Assembly: GCA_026993275.1 (NCBI GenBank) | Contig: JALWUB010000214.1 | Location: 1-6,425, forward strand | Length of the DNA: 6,425 nucleotides | DNA from: Robiginitomaculum sp. | GTDB taxonomy: Bacteria > Pseudomonadota > Alphaproteobacteria > Caulobacterales > Maricaulaceae | Reading direction: 5' to 3' | Part shown: positions 1 through 5,844 of the stretch, in pieces | Layout: each line of letters starts with the position of its first letter | Position numbering within the stretch: the first letter of the stretch is position 1 | Translations under genes and position numbers: made by a program | The notes under the pieces: generated by a model | Told to the model about the DNA's origin: nothing | Database searches by the model: none | What the model saw: only the letters and a program-made list of their open reading frames with translations

Positions 1-59
1 GCCAGCGCCGTGCCCATATTGCCGGCGCCGACAAGCCCCAGGCGCGGCTTGCGCACCAT
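1..59 (-). CDS. proC: Pyrroline-5-carboxylate reductase, N-terminal fragment (runs off left edge)
   Basis: Only the first 19 codons are inside the window. They read M-V-R-K-P-R-L-G-L-V-G-A-G-N-M-G-T-A-L, a beta strand followed by the G-x-G-x-x-G dinucleotide-binding turn in the form GAGNMG, which is typical of the ProC start. ProC reduces 1-pyrroline-5-carboxylate to L-proline with NAD(P)H in the cytoplasm, the last step of proline synthesis. The ATG shares its A with the TGA stop of the upstream ybjN gene (TGATG), so translation is probably coupled. The ybjN-proC order is common in alphaproteobacteria and supports the name. Another NAD(P)-binding dehydrogenase is possible from so short a fragment, but GAGNMG plus the neighbour makes ProC the best call. 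Confidence 0.8.
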   Translation of the reverse strand, partial: MVRKPRLGLVGAGNMGTAL

Positions 60-559
60 CAGGCTTCCCCCGCGGTTTCAAACATTGCCGCCTGCACCGC
101 CTCGGCCGGGCTCTTGCCGCCCCAGAGGACAAAATTGAGCGCCGGGATCAGCCGTTCGGCGGCCATGCTGGCCGCATTGGTCATCGCCGCCAATTGCGCC
201 GGGCTTGGCATCAGCCCGTCGGGCAGGGGCAGGGCATGGCGGTAGATCAGCGTGCCGTCTTCGCTCCACAGGTCGAAATGGCCGCAGCCGAGGCGCTCAT
301 TGACCAGCGCCAGCAAGGCACACACCGCAGCATGGTTTCGGCCGCTGATGCGCACATCGATGCCGAGGCACAAGTGCAGGATTTCGTCTTCGGGCCGCCA
401 GCTGAACCACAGCGCATGGTCGCACCACTGGCCGGGAATGGAGAAATGCACTTCCTGTTCGCCCATGCGCTCATAGCCGATATCCTCGGCGCCGAGAATG
501 GCTTCGACCAGGTCCAGCGGGTCATTGGCAATGGCTATCGGCTCGTGCGAGAGGTCCAC
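59..559 (-). CDS. YbjN domain-containing protein
   Basis: This 166-residue protein resembles the alphaproteobacterial YbjN family, a fold related to type III secretion chaperones with no settled biochemical role; E. coli YbjN has been linked to stress and motility phenotypes. Recognisable family blocks are N-D-P-L-D-L-V-E-A near residues 12-20, W-x-x-x-x-E-I-L-H-L-C near 54-64, V-N-E-R-L-G-C-G-H-F-D-L-W near 86-98 and I-P-A-L-N-F-V-L-W-G-G-K-S-P-A-E-A near 138-154. I see no signal peptide or membrane segment, so it is probably cytoplasmic. The start is a GTG at 559-557, chosen because AAGGA lies 7 nt upstream and no in-frame ATG is closer. It sits between ubiK and proC on the same strand and its stop overlaps the proC start by one base. 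The function is unknown; the family assignment is firm. Confidence 0.85.
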   Translation of the reverse strand: MDLSHEPIAIANDPLDLVEAILGAEDIGYERMGEQEVHFSIPGQWCDHALWFSWRPEDEILHLCLGIDVRISGRNHAAVCALLALVNERLGCGHFDLWSEDGTLIYRHALPLPDGLMPSPAQLAAMTNAASMAAERLIPALNFVLWGGKSPAEAVQAAMFETAGEA

Positions 560-634
560 AGCGTGTTCCTTGTCATGGGAAAGCGAATCGTCCCCGGGCT
601 TTGATGATAGTGGCGCGGGAAAAAATGTGTAGGG
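560..634. other. Short spacer between ubiK and ybjN
   Basis: These 75 bases hold the ybjN ribosome binding site and a run of six T (minus strand) shortly after the ubiK stop, without a preceding stable stem. I see no convincing promoter or terminator, so ubiK, ybjN and proC may be one transcription unit. Confidence 0.4.
567..571 (-). promoter_or_regulatory. Ribosome binding site of the GTG-started ybjN gene
   Basis: On the minus strand AAGGA is followed by a 7-nt spacer and then GTG. This is the best Shine-Dalgarno match near the gene and decides for the GTG start. Confidence 0.6.
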
Positions 635-922
635 TCAGGACGCCGGTTTGCGGGTCCGGCGCCGGGCCGGGGCGCGCTTGTCGCGGTTTTTTTCAAGCGC
701 GTCAATCCTTGCGCGCAGCGCCTCATTGTCTGCCGCCAGTTTCTGGCAAAGCGTCTTGAGGGCGTCGAACTCTTCCCGGCTGACCAGGTCCATGTCGGCA
801 ATGAAGCGGTCGGCCTGGGCACGGAACGCGGCCTTGACCTCTTCGCCGACGCCGCTGACAGCGCCGGCGGCGCTGGTCATGATGTCGGCCAGGTCATCAA
901 GGATCGGGCTGCGGGTTTGCAT
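635..922 (-). CDS. ubiK: UbiK/BMFP-family accessory factor of ubiquinone biosynthesis
   Basis: This small protein of 95 residues has the BMFP layout: an amphipathic N-terminal helix (about residues 5-44, with P-I-L-D-D-L-A-D-I-M and F-R-A-Q-A-D-R-F), then V-S-R-E-E-F-D-A-L-K leading into a heptad coiled coil (about 48-80, with L-A-A-D-N-E-A-L-R-A-R-I-D-A-L-E-K), then a basic tail rich in R, K, P and A. In Escherichia coli and Salmonella UbiK binds UbiJ and helps the aerobic ubiquinone-synthesis complex; the Brucella homologue is a membrane-fusogenic trimer. The start at 922 is preferred over a reading that extends upstream to 1081 because GAGG lies 5 nt before this ATG and the family begins here; the longer reading would run antisense into lgt. 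It is transcribed divergently from lgt and leads the ybjN-proC cluster. Whether it acts in quinone synthesis in this organism is inferred from family membership. Confidence 0.85.
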   Translation of the reverse strand: MQTRSPILDDLADIMTSAAGAVSGVGEEVKAAFRAQADRFIADMDLVSREEFDALKTLCQKLAADNEALRARIDALEKNRDKRAPARRRTRKPAS

Positions 923-930
923 GATCGCCT

Positions 931-960
931 CTTGAGCTGGGCGCTGTGCGCGCGCTATAG
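931..960 (+). promoter_or_regulatory. Candidate promoter of the lgt-midA-pgeF operon
   Basis: CTTGAG (931-936) and CTATAG (955-960) are separated by 18 bp. Each differs by one base from the CTTGAC / CTATAT elements described for alphaproteobacterial housekeeping promoters. Transcription would begin near 967, leaving a leader of about 47 nt before the lgt ATG. No expression data are available; this is a reading-based prediction. Confidence 0.4.
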
Positions 961-967
961 CGCTATA
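952..967. repeat. Tandem duplicate of GCGCTATA containing a 12-bp palindrome
   Basis: GCGCTATA occurs twice head to tail (952-959 and 960-967). The junction creates the perfect palindrome GCGCTATAGCGC at 952-963. It lies at the predicted -10 positions for both divergent genes, so it could serve as a symmetric promoter core or an operator. Confidence 0.7.
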
Positions 968-992
968 TGGGACAGGCTTGGCGCGAAAGCAA
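964..992 (-). promoter_or_regulatory. Candidate promoter of ubiK
   Basis: On the minus strand TTGCTT (992-987) and CATATA (969-964) are 17 bp apart, placing a start near 957 and a leader of about 35 nt. The -35 match is poor. It would interleave with the candidate lgt promoter on the opposite strand. Confidence 0.28.
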
Positions 993-1013
993 TGCGAAGG
1001 TGAAAAAACTGAC

Positions 1014-1859
1014 ATGCAGGATCTGAATTGCGCGCCAGTCCCGGGCTTCAACCCGGTGATCGTCCACCTGTTCGGCCCCATCTCCCTGCGCTGGTATTCC
1101 CTGGCCTATATTGCCGGCCTGGTTCTGGGCGCCTGGCTGTTTCACCGCATTCTGAGCAATGCCGCACTGTGGGCGCCGCGCGGCAAAACCGGCAAGCCGC
1201 CCGCCCCCCCGGCAATCACCGAGGACCTTCTGTTCTGGTGCACCCTGGGGGTCATTGCCGGCGGCCGCCTGGGTTTTGTGCTGTTTTACCGCACCGAATG
1301 GCTGTGGCAGCAGCCGCTCTCCATCCTCACCGTCTGGCAGGGCGGCATGTCGTTCCATGGCGGCGCGCTGGGGGTGCTGCTGGCGATTCTATTTGTCGCC
1401 TGGTCACACAGGATCAATCCCCTGCGGCTCGCCGATGCGGTCGCCCCGGCAGCGCCCATCGGCCTGTTCTTCGGCCGCCTGGCCAATTTCATCAATGGCG
1501 AGCTTTATGGCCGCCCGTGGAACGGCCCCTGGGCCATGCGCTTTCCCTGCGACAGCAATCCGGCGCACCCCTTGCGCCACCCCAGCGAGCTTTACGAGGC
1601 GGCGCTGGAGGGCGTGGTGCTGTTCATCATCCTGCAAATTGCCATCCGCCGCTTCCGGGTGCTGGCGCGCCCGGGCATGAGCACCGGCCTGTTCGCGTTT
1701 TTCTACGGGGTGTTCCGCACCCTGGTCGAATTTGTCCGCGAGCCCGATGCCGGGCTGCTGTTCGGCCTCACCCGCGGCATGGCCTATTCGGTGCCCCTGT
1801 GGCTCGGCGGGCTGATCCTGATCCTGCGCGCCGCCCGGCGGCCGCCGGCAAGCGCATGA
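1014..1859 (+). CDS. lgt: Prolipoprotein diacylglyceryl transferase
   Basis: This inner-membrane enzyme moves the diacylglyceryl group of phosphatidylglycerol onto the lipobox cysteine of prolipoproteins, the first step of lipoprotein maturation. The protein has 281 residues, normal for the family. Key blocks are L-R-W-Y near residues 25-28, S-F-H-G-G-A-L-G at 113-120 (H115 matches the essential His103 of E. coli Lgt), the Lgt signature GRLANFINGELYGR at 154-167 (R155, N158, E163), R-H-P-S-E-L-Y-E at 188-195 and V-R-E-P-D at 241-245. Hydrophobic helices alternate with these loops, for example 29-48, 72-92, 118-130, 142-160, 199-211, 225-240 and 257-272. The ATG at 1014 fits the family N-terminus; AAGG lies 13 nt upstream, a rather long spacer, and a TTG at 978 would add 12 unlikely residues. 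Its stop overlaps the next start as ATGA, making it the first gene of a coupled operon. Confidence 0.97.
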   Translation: MQDLNCAPVPGFNPVIVHLFGPISLRWYSLAYIAGLVLGAWLFHRILSNAALWAPRGKTGKPPAPPAITEDLLFWCTLGVIAGGRLGFVLFYRTEWLWQQPLSILTVWQGGMSFHGGALGVLLAILFVAWSHRINPLRLADAVAPAAPIGLFFGRLANFINGELYGRPWNGPWAMRFPCDSNPAHPLRHPSELYEAALEGVVLFIILQIAIRRFRVLARPGMSTGLFAFFYGVFRTLVEFVREPDAGLLFGLTRGMAYSVPLWLGGLILILRAARRPPASA

Positions 1860-2968
1860 GCATGGCCGGGCGCGCCAGCGCCAGCCTGTCCAGGCGATTG
1901 CGCCAGCGCATTCGCGAACAGGGGCCGGTCAGCGCCGGGGTGTTCATCTCCGAAGCCCTGTTTGACCCGCGCGAGGGCTTTTACGCCACCAAGGATCCCA
2001 TCGGCGCCGGGGAGGATTTCATCACCGCGCCCGAGGTCAGCCAGATGTTCGGCGAACTGATCGGCCTGTGGCTGGCGCAGGCCTGGCAGCGCCTGGGCGC
2101 GCCAAGGCCGGTGCAGCTGATCGAGCTGGGTCCCGGGCGCGGCACCATGATGAAGGACATCTTGCGCGCCGCCCGTGCCGTGCCAGGCTTTGCCAAGGCC
2201 CTCAATGTCACGCTGGTGGAGATCAGCCCGGCGCTGATCACTGTGCAGGCGCAAAGTCTCGATCAGGCGCCGTGCCCGGTGCACTGGCGCGCCACGCTGC
2301 AACAGGCGCCGAAAGGGCCGGGGCTGATCCTCGGCAACGAGTTTCTCGACTGCCTGCCGGTGCGCCAGCTGGTGCGCCAGGGCGGCAACTGGCACGAACG
2401 CCTGGTGGATTGCGGCCCGGATGGCGGGTTCTGCTTCGTGCTTGACCCGGTCCCGGCGCCCGCATCCGTGCAGGCGCTGATCCCGCCCGCCTTGCGCGAG
2501 GCGCAAGATGGCGCGCTGGTGGAGGTGCGCCCGGCCATTGCCACGCTGGCCGAACACCTGGCAGAGCGTTTTGCCGCGGCGCCGGGTCTGGCGCTGTTCA
2601 TCGACTATGGCCCGGCGCAAAGCGAGCCCGGCGACAGCCTGCAGGCCATCAGGGCGCACCAGAAGGTCGATCCGCTGGCCGCGCCCGGCAGCGCCGACCT
2701 GACCACGCGGGTGGATTTTGCGGAACTGGCCCGGATCGCCCGCAATGCCGGGCTGCAGGTGTTTGGCCCGGTGCCGCAGGGCCAGTGGCTCAAGGCCCTG
2801 GGGCTTGAATACCGCGCCGCCGACCTGATGCGCAAACACCCGGAGCAAAAGGCCAGGCTGGCGCGCCAGGTGCACCGGCTGAGCGATGCAGGGGAAATGG
2901 GCACGCTGTTCAAGGCCATCGCCATCGCCGCCCCGGGCACGCCCGCGCCGGACGGCTTTGCGCCATGA
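1856..2968 (+). CDS. MidA/NDUFAF7-type SAM-dependent methyltransferase (COG1565)
   Basis: This is a class I SAM methyltransferase of the MidA/NDUFAF7 family, 370 residues, full length. Family blocks in order are: G-F-Y near residues 41-43; E-D-F-I-T-A-P-E-V-S-Q-M-F-G-E at 53-67; the SAM-binding loop E-L-G-P-G-R-G-T-M-M-K-D at 90-101; V-E-I-S-P near 121-125, where an acidic residue usually contacts the ribose; N-E-F-L-D-C-L-P-V at 161-169; I-D-Y-G at 249-252; and A-D-L-T-T-R-V-D-F at 280-288. The mitochondrial member dimethylates an arginine of the complex I subunit NDUFS2 during assembly; action on bacterial NuoD is an inference. The ATG at 1856 overlaps the lgt stop (ATGA); a second ATG two codons later is also possible. 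A much longer reading upstream in this frame is an open shadow of lgt. Its stop in turn overlaps the pgeF start. Confidence 0.92.
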   Translation: MSMAGRASASLSRRLRQRIREQGPVSAGVFISEALFDPREGFYATKDPIGAGEDFITAPEVSQMFGELIGLWLAQAWQRLGAPRPVQLIELGPGRGTMMKDILRAARAVPGFAKALNVTLVEISPALITVQAQSLDQAPCPVHWRATLQQAPKGPGLILGNEFLDCLPVRQLVRQGGNWHERLVDCGPDGGFCFVLDPVPAPASVQALIPPALREAQDGALVEVRPAIATLAEHLAERFAAAPGLALFIDYGPAQSEPGDSLQAIRAHQKVDPLAAPGSADLTTRVDFAELARIARNAGLQVFGPVPQGQWLKALGLEYRAADLMRKHPEQKARLARQVHRLSDAGEMGTLFKAIAIAAPGTPAPDGFAP

Positions 2969-3681
2969 CGGCCCTGCCGGTCCATCGCGCGCAAAGCCTG
3001 CGGCACCGGCGTGTGCGGCACGGCTTCTTTGGCCGCGGCAGCCCCGAGGACAGCCACGCCCGCGCGCAGGCGGCGCAGGCCCTGGGCATCGCGCCTGAAG
3101 CCCTCATCGGCGTGCGCCAGGTGCATTCGGCCCGTGCCGTCGTGGTGGACGGCCCCTGGACCGGCGCCGCGCCCGAAGCCGATGCGCTGGCCACCAAAGT
3201 GCCGGGCCTCGCCCTTGGCATCCGCACCGCTGATTGCGCACCGGTGCTGCTGGCGGATTTCAGGGCCGGTGTCATCGGCGCCGCCCATGCGGGCTGGCGC
3301 GGCGCCAGGGCAGGGATTCTGGAGGCCGCCATTGCGGCCATGTGCGGCCTGGGCGCCAGTGCCGGCACTATCCGCGCCGCCATCGGCCCGTGCATCAGCC
3401 AGCGCAGTTATGAGGTGGGCCCCGAATTTTACCAAGGCTTTATCACGGACGACCGGCAAGCAACACGGTTTTTCGTGCCCGGGCGCGGCGGCCGCTGGCA
3501 GTTCGACCTGCCGGGGTATTGCGCTGCGCGCCTGCGCGCGGCCGGTGTTGGCGCCGTGGAAACCCTGGAACTGGACACCTGCGCACTCGGGCAGGAGTTT
3601 TTCAGCTACCGGCGCGCCTGCCTGCATGGCGAGGCGGATCAGGGCCGCAATCTGAGTGTGATTCATTTGCGCGAATCGTGA
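2965..3681 (+). CDS. pgeF: PgeF/YfiH-family multicopper-oxidase-fold protein (peptidoglycan editing factor, purine nucleoside enzyme)
   Basis: Members of this family (COG1496) have been reported as purine nucleoside phosphorylases/adenosine deaminases (human FAMIN/LACC1 and bacterial homologues) and, in E. coli, as a factor that prevents misplacement of L-Ser in peptidoglycan stems. The metal triad is intact: Q-V-H-S (H54), R-T-A-D-C-A-P-V (C91) and A-A-H-A-G-W-R-G (H108), with spacing close to His71/Cys107/His124 of E. coli YfiH. Further family blocks are A-I-G-P-C-I-S near residues 139-145, Y-E-V-G near 149-152, and FFSYRRACLHGEADQGR at 212-228. At 238 residues it is slightly short. The N-terminal part reads H-G-F-F-G-R-G-S-P-E-D-S, lacking most of the usual G-G-V-S...Y-x-S-L-N-x-G strip. 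The ATG overlaps the preceding stop (ATGA), so it is the last gene of the lgt operon. Cytoplasmic; no signal peptide seen. Confidence 0.92.
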   Translation: MTALPVHRAQSLRHRRVRHGFFGRGSPEDSHARAQAAQALGIAPEALIGVRQVHSARAVVVDGPWTGAAPEADALATKVPGLALGIRTADCAPVLLADFRAGVIGAAHAGWRGARAGILEAAIAAMCGLGASAGTIRAAIGPCISQRSYEVGPEFYQGFITDDRQATRFFVPGRGGRWQFDLPGYCAARLRAAGVGAVETLELDTCALGQEFFSYRRACLHGEADQGRNLSVIHLRES

Positions 3682-3690
3682 TGCCGGGCA

Positions 3691-3719
3691 TTGACGCATG
3701 CGCCTCTCTTGGCGCACAT
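3691..3719 (+). promoter_or_regulatory. Weak candidate promoter upstream of prs
   Basis: TTGACG (3691-3696) matches the -35 consensus well. The hexamer 17 bp downstream, GCACAT, is a poor -10. The 67-nt gap after pgeF is long enough for a separate promoter, but read-through from the lgt operon is equally possible. Confidence 0.22.
3699..3716. repeat. Perfect dyad TGCGCC-N6-GGCGCA between pgeF and prs
   Basis: A 6-bp stem with a TCTCTT loop lies 18 nt after the pgeF stop and 32 nt before prs. No T-run follows, so it is not a standard intrinsic terminator. It could be an operator or a transcript-processing hairpin. Confidence 0.55.
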
Positions 3720-3735
3720 GGCCGGGCGCAGCGAC

Positions 3736-3741
3736 GGGAGG
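3736..3741 (+). promoter_or_regulatory. Strong ribosome binding site of prs
   Basis: GGGAGG is followed by a 7-nt spacer and ATG at 3749. It is the strongest Shine-Dalgarno in the window and excludes a start at 3698, which would add 17 residues unrelated to the family. Confidence 0.8.
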
Positions 3742-3748
3742 ATGTGGA

Positions 3749-4681
3749 ATGAAACTTTTGGCCGCCAATGCGAACCGCTCACTGGCACACGACATTGCCG
3801 ATGTGCTGGACCTGCCGCTGACCAAGACCCATGTGCGGCGCTTCGCCGACAATGAGATTTTTGCCGTCATCGACGAAAACGTGCGCGGCCAGGACACCTT
3901 CATCATCCAGTCCACATCCTATCCGGCCAATGACCACTTGATGGAATTGCTGATCTGCATTGATGCCCTGCGGCGCGCCAGCGCCAAGCGCATCACCGCC
4001 GTGCTGCCCTATTTCGGCTATGCCCGCCAGGACCGCAAGTCCGAAGGCCGCACGCCCATCTCGGCCAAGCTGGTCGCCAATCTCATCACCACCGCCGGGG
4101 CCGACCGGGTGCTGACCATGGACCTGCATGCCGGGCAGATCCAGGGCTTTTTCGACATTCCCGTGGACAATCTGTTTGCCGGGCCGGTGATGCGCGAGGA
4201 CATCAAGGTCAAATACGGCACCGAAAACCTGATGTTCGTGTCCCCCGACGTTGGCGGCGTGGTCCGCGCCCGCGGCCTGGCCAAGCGCCTTGGCGCCGAT
4301 ATCGCCATCGTCGACAAGCGCCGCCCGGAGCCGGGCAAGTCCGAAGTGATGAACATCATCGGCGATGTGAACGGGCGCAAGTGCATCCTGATCGACGATA
4401 TCGTCGATTCGGGCGGCACCCTGGTCAATGCCGCCCATGCCCTGCTGGAGAAAGGCGCCACCGAGGTTGCCGCCTATATCAGCCACGGCGTCCTGTCGGG
4501 CGATGCGGCGCAAAAGATCGAAGACTCCGAGCTCAAGGAACTGGTCATCACCGATTCCATAGAACAGCCGCCCAGGGTCAAACAGGCCGCCAAGATTCGC
4601 GAAATCACGGTGGCGCCGCTGATCGGCAAGGCAATCCGGCGCATCGCCAATGAAGAATCGGTGTCAATCCTGTTCGACTGA
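3749..4681 (+). CDS. prs: Ribose-phosphate pyrophosphokinase (PRPP synthetase)
   Basis: Prs makes phosphoribosyl pyrophosphate from ribose 5-phosphate and ATP in the cytoplasm, feeding purine, pyrimidine, histidine, tryptophan and NAD synthesis. The 310-residue product is a class I enzyme of normal length. It shows R-F-A-D-N-E-I-F at residues 31-38, the ATP-site block [10 protein letters not shown] at 88-97, the metal/PRPP signature [11 protein letters not shown] at 125-135 with I-P-V-D-N-L after it, [11 protein letters not shown] at 165-175, the catalytic flexible loop beginning D-K-R-R-P at 189-193, and the ribose-5-phosphate loop [10 protein letters not shown] at 215-224. The C-terminus I-A-N-E-E-S-V-S closely matches E. 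coli Prs. The start at 3749 follows a strong ribosome binding site and matches the family N-terminus M-K-L-L-A. The last 18 bp overlap the 3' end of the convergent dcd gene, leaving no room for a terminator between them. Confidence 0.98.
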   Translation: MKLLAANANRSLAHDIADVLDLPLTKTHVRRFADNEIFAVIDENVRGQDTFIIQSTSYPANDHLMELLICIDALRRASAKRITAVLPYFGYARQDRKSEGRTPISAKLVANLITTAGADRVLTMDLHAGQIQGFFDIPVDNLFAGPVMREDIKVKYGTENLMFVSPDVGGVVRARGLAKRLGADIAIVDKRRPEPGKSEVMNIIGDVNGRKCILIDDIVDSGGTLVNAAHALLEKGATEVAAYISHGVLSGDAAQKIEDSELKELVITDSIEQPPRVKQAAKIREITVAPLIGKAIRRIANEESVSILFD

Positions 4682-5707
4682 GCCCGGCCAGGGGGCAAAC
4701 AGCTTGGAGAGTTTCAGCCCCTGCCCCTGATAGTTCGAGCCGGTGGCGCCATAGAGCGCCTGCGGCGCGCTGTCCATGGGCTCGAACAACAGCTTTGCCA
4801 CCGTCTGGCCGCCTTCGAGCACAAACGGCACGTCGCGGCCGCGCACTTCCAGCACCGCCCGGGCACCGGCGCCCTCCCCATGGCCAAAGCCGGGGTCGAA
4901 AAAGCCTGCATAATGGGCGCGAAACTCGCCAATGTCCGGGGCGATGGGGGCCATTTCGGCGGCTTCCTCCGGGGCGATGCAAATCGCCTCCTTGGAGGCC
5001 AGGATGTAAAACTCGCCCGGATCGAGGACAAGCTGGCCATTGCGCGGCCGCAGCGCTTCCCAATAGTCGCGCGGATCATGGCCGCCAAGGGCACGCAGGT
5101 CCAGCAGGCCGGCATGGCGCTTGGCGCGAAACCCGGCCAGCCCGTCCGGCGCAAGCGACAGCGACACATCACGCGTGCGCCGCGCGCTGGCGGGCTGATC
5201 CTTGCCGCCCAGCTGGCGCAGGCGCAACTGGGCCAGCCGGTCGCCCGGGCGCACCAGGATGGAAAAGGTGCGCGGGCAGATCTCCAGCCACAGGCCGCCC
5301 CGATAGCCCGGCGCCATGCCGTCAAAGGCAAAGGCGCCATCGCTGATTACCCGGGTGAACACATCAATGCGCCCGGTGGAGCTTTTGGGATTGCTGCGCG
5401 CCGCCAGATCGGCGGGCAAGGCCAGGCGTTCCATCAGCGGCACCAGATAGATGCAGCCGGTTTCCAGCACCGCGCCGGGGCCAAGGTCGATCTGGTGCAT
5501 CACCAGGGGCGGCTTCAGGCAGTCTTCGACCCGCACGCCGCGCCCGGGCAGAAAGCTGGCGCGCAGGCGGAAGGCGCGCCGGCCAAGGCGCAAATCCAGG
5601 CTGGCAGGCTGGATCTGGTCTGCATCCAGCGCCTCGTCCGCGGCGATCACGCCCGCCGCGAGGCAGCCGCGCAGGCGGTGATCGGGGAGTATGCTTGTCC
5701 TGGCCAT
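4664..5707 (-). CDS. dcd: dCTP deaminase, long two-domain type
   Basis: This 347-residue protein belongs to the long alphaproteobacterial 2'-deoxycytidine 5'-triphosphate deaminases, which convert dCTP to dUTP for dTTP synthesis; E. coli Dcd has only 193 residues. It contains two dUTPase-like folds in tandem. The first has [15 protein letters not shown] at residues 28-42, the S-S-T-G-R catalytic strip at 109-113 and L-E-I (E142), matching S111/S112/R115 and E138 of E. coli Dcd. The second has [10 protein letters not shown] near 232-241, [12 protein letters not shown] at 265-276, A-V-L-E-V-R at 284-289 and the C-terminal [13 protein letters not shown] at 323-335. The start at 5707 gives M-A-R-T-S-I-L-P-D, the family N-terminus; an upstream reading to 5905 would cross the spacer and enter trkH. 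I see no good Shine-Dalgarno. It is convergent with prs and divergent from trkH. Confidence 0.93.
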   Translation of the reverse strand: MARTSILPDHRLRGCLAAGVIAADEALDADQIQPASLDLRLGRRAFRLRASFLPGRGVRVEDCLKPPLVMHQIDLGPGAVLETGCIYLVPLMERLALPADLAARSNPKSSTGRIDVFTRVISDGAFAFDGMAPGYRGGLWLEICPRTFSILVRPGDRLAQLRLRQLGGKDQPASARRTRDVSLSLAPDGLAGFRAKRHAGLLDLRALGGHDPRDYWEALRPRNGQLVLDPGEFYILASKEAICIAPEEAAEMAPIAPDIGEFRAHYAGFFDPGFGHGEGAGARAVLEVRGRDVPFVLEGGQTVAKLLFEPMDSAPQALYGATGSNYQGQGLKLSKLFAPWPGSVEQD

Positions 5708-5751
5708 GCTGGCGGATACGCTGGCGCGATTCTTTTGTGCCACGCAAGCGC

Positions 5752-5779
5752 TTGATGGATGCGCCAAAGTGCGCATAAC
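5752..5779 (+). promoter_or_regulatory. Candidate trkH promoter with an overlapping dyad
   Basis: TTGATG (5752-5757) and CATAAC (5774-5779) are 16 bp apart; each matches four of six consensus bases. The perfect dyad ATGCGC-N6-GCGCAT (5759-5776) fills the spacer and touches the -10, a position suited to a repressor site. The leader to the trkH ATG would be about 60 nt. Confidence 0.28.
5759..5776. repeat. Perfect dyad ATGCGC-N6-GCGCAT upstream of trkH
   Basis: Two 6-bp arms flank CAAAGT in the spacer between the divergent dcd and trkH genes. The left arm, extended by one base (ATGCGCC), is the same as the left side of the dyad upstream of prs (3698-3704). The significance is uncertain in GC-rich DNA. 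Confidence 0.5.
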
Positions 5780-5844
5780 TGCGGGCGCGTATCCATGGCA
5801 GGGAGCCAGCCGCTCATGCGCTTTGACGCCGGGCCGGAAAACCG

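Larger units (their letters stand above)
5714..5794. repeat. Distant 8-bp inverted repeat in the dcd-trkH spacer
   Basis: GGATACGC (5714-5721) and GCGTATCC (5787-5794) are perfect inverted copies with 65 bp between them, one near each end of the divergent spacer. A match of this length could arise by chance in 137 bp, so a role is speculative. Confidence 0.3.

Noticed and set aside
194..604. 136-residue plus-strand open frame across ybjN
   Set aside because: Shadow of ybjN; no motif, and the minus-strand gene has conserved family blocks.
923..1081. N-terminal extension of ubiK to 1081
   Set aside because: The 53 extra residues are antisense to lgt; the ATG at 922 has a ribosome binding site and matches the usual BMFP start.
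1028..1855. Long open frame upstream of the midA start, in frame with it (would give a 646-residue protein)
   Set aside because: It is the +1/+2 shadow of lgt. The translation is rich in P, R, A, G and H without family blocks, and the ATGA overlap at 1856 gives a natural start.
1784..2875. 363-residue open frame on the minus strand inside midA
   Set aside because: Antisense shadow of a GC-rich gene, with R/Q/A/H-biased composition, no recognisable motifs, and a convincing gene on the other strand.
3699..3716. Intrinsic terminator after pgeF
   Set aside because: The stem has only 6 bp and no T-run follows, so it fails the usual criteria; kept only as a dyad.
2605..3915. 436-residue open frame on the minus strand across midA, pgeF and the start of prs
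   Set aside because: It spans three recognised genes in antisense and has no domain signature; stop codons are rare in this frame because of the base composition.
3779..4513. 244-residue open frame antisense to prs
   Set aside because: Mirrors prs codon structure, no motifs or ribosome binding site; prs itself is certain.
4880..5755. 291-residue plus-strand open frame antisense to dcd
   Set aside because: Low-complexity G/A/Q/R-rich translation with no family resemblance, while dcd on the other strand has clear catalytic motifs.
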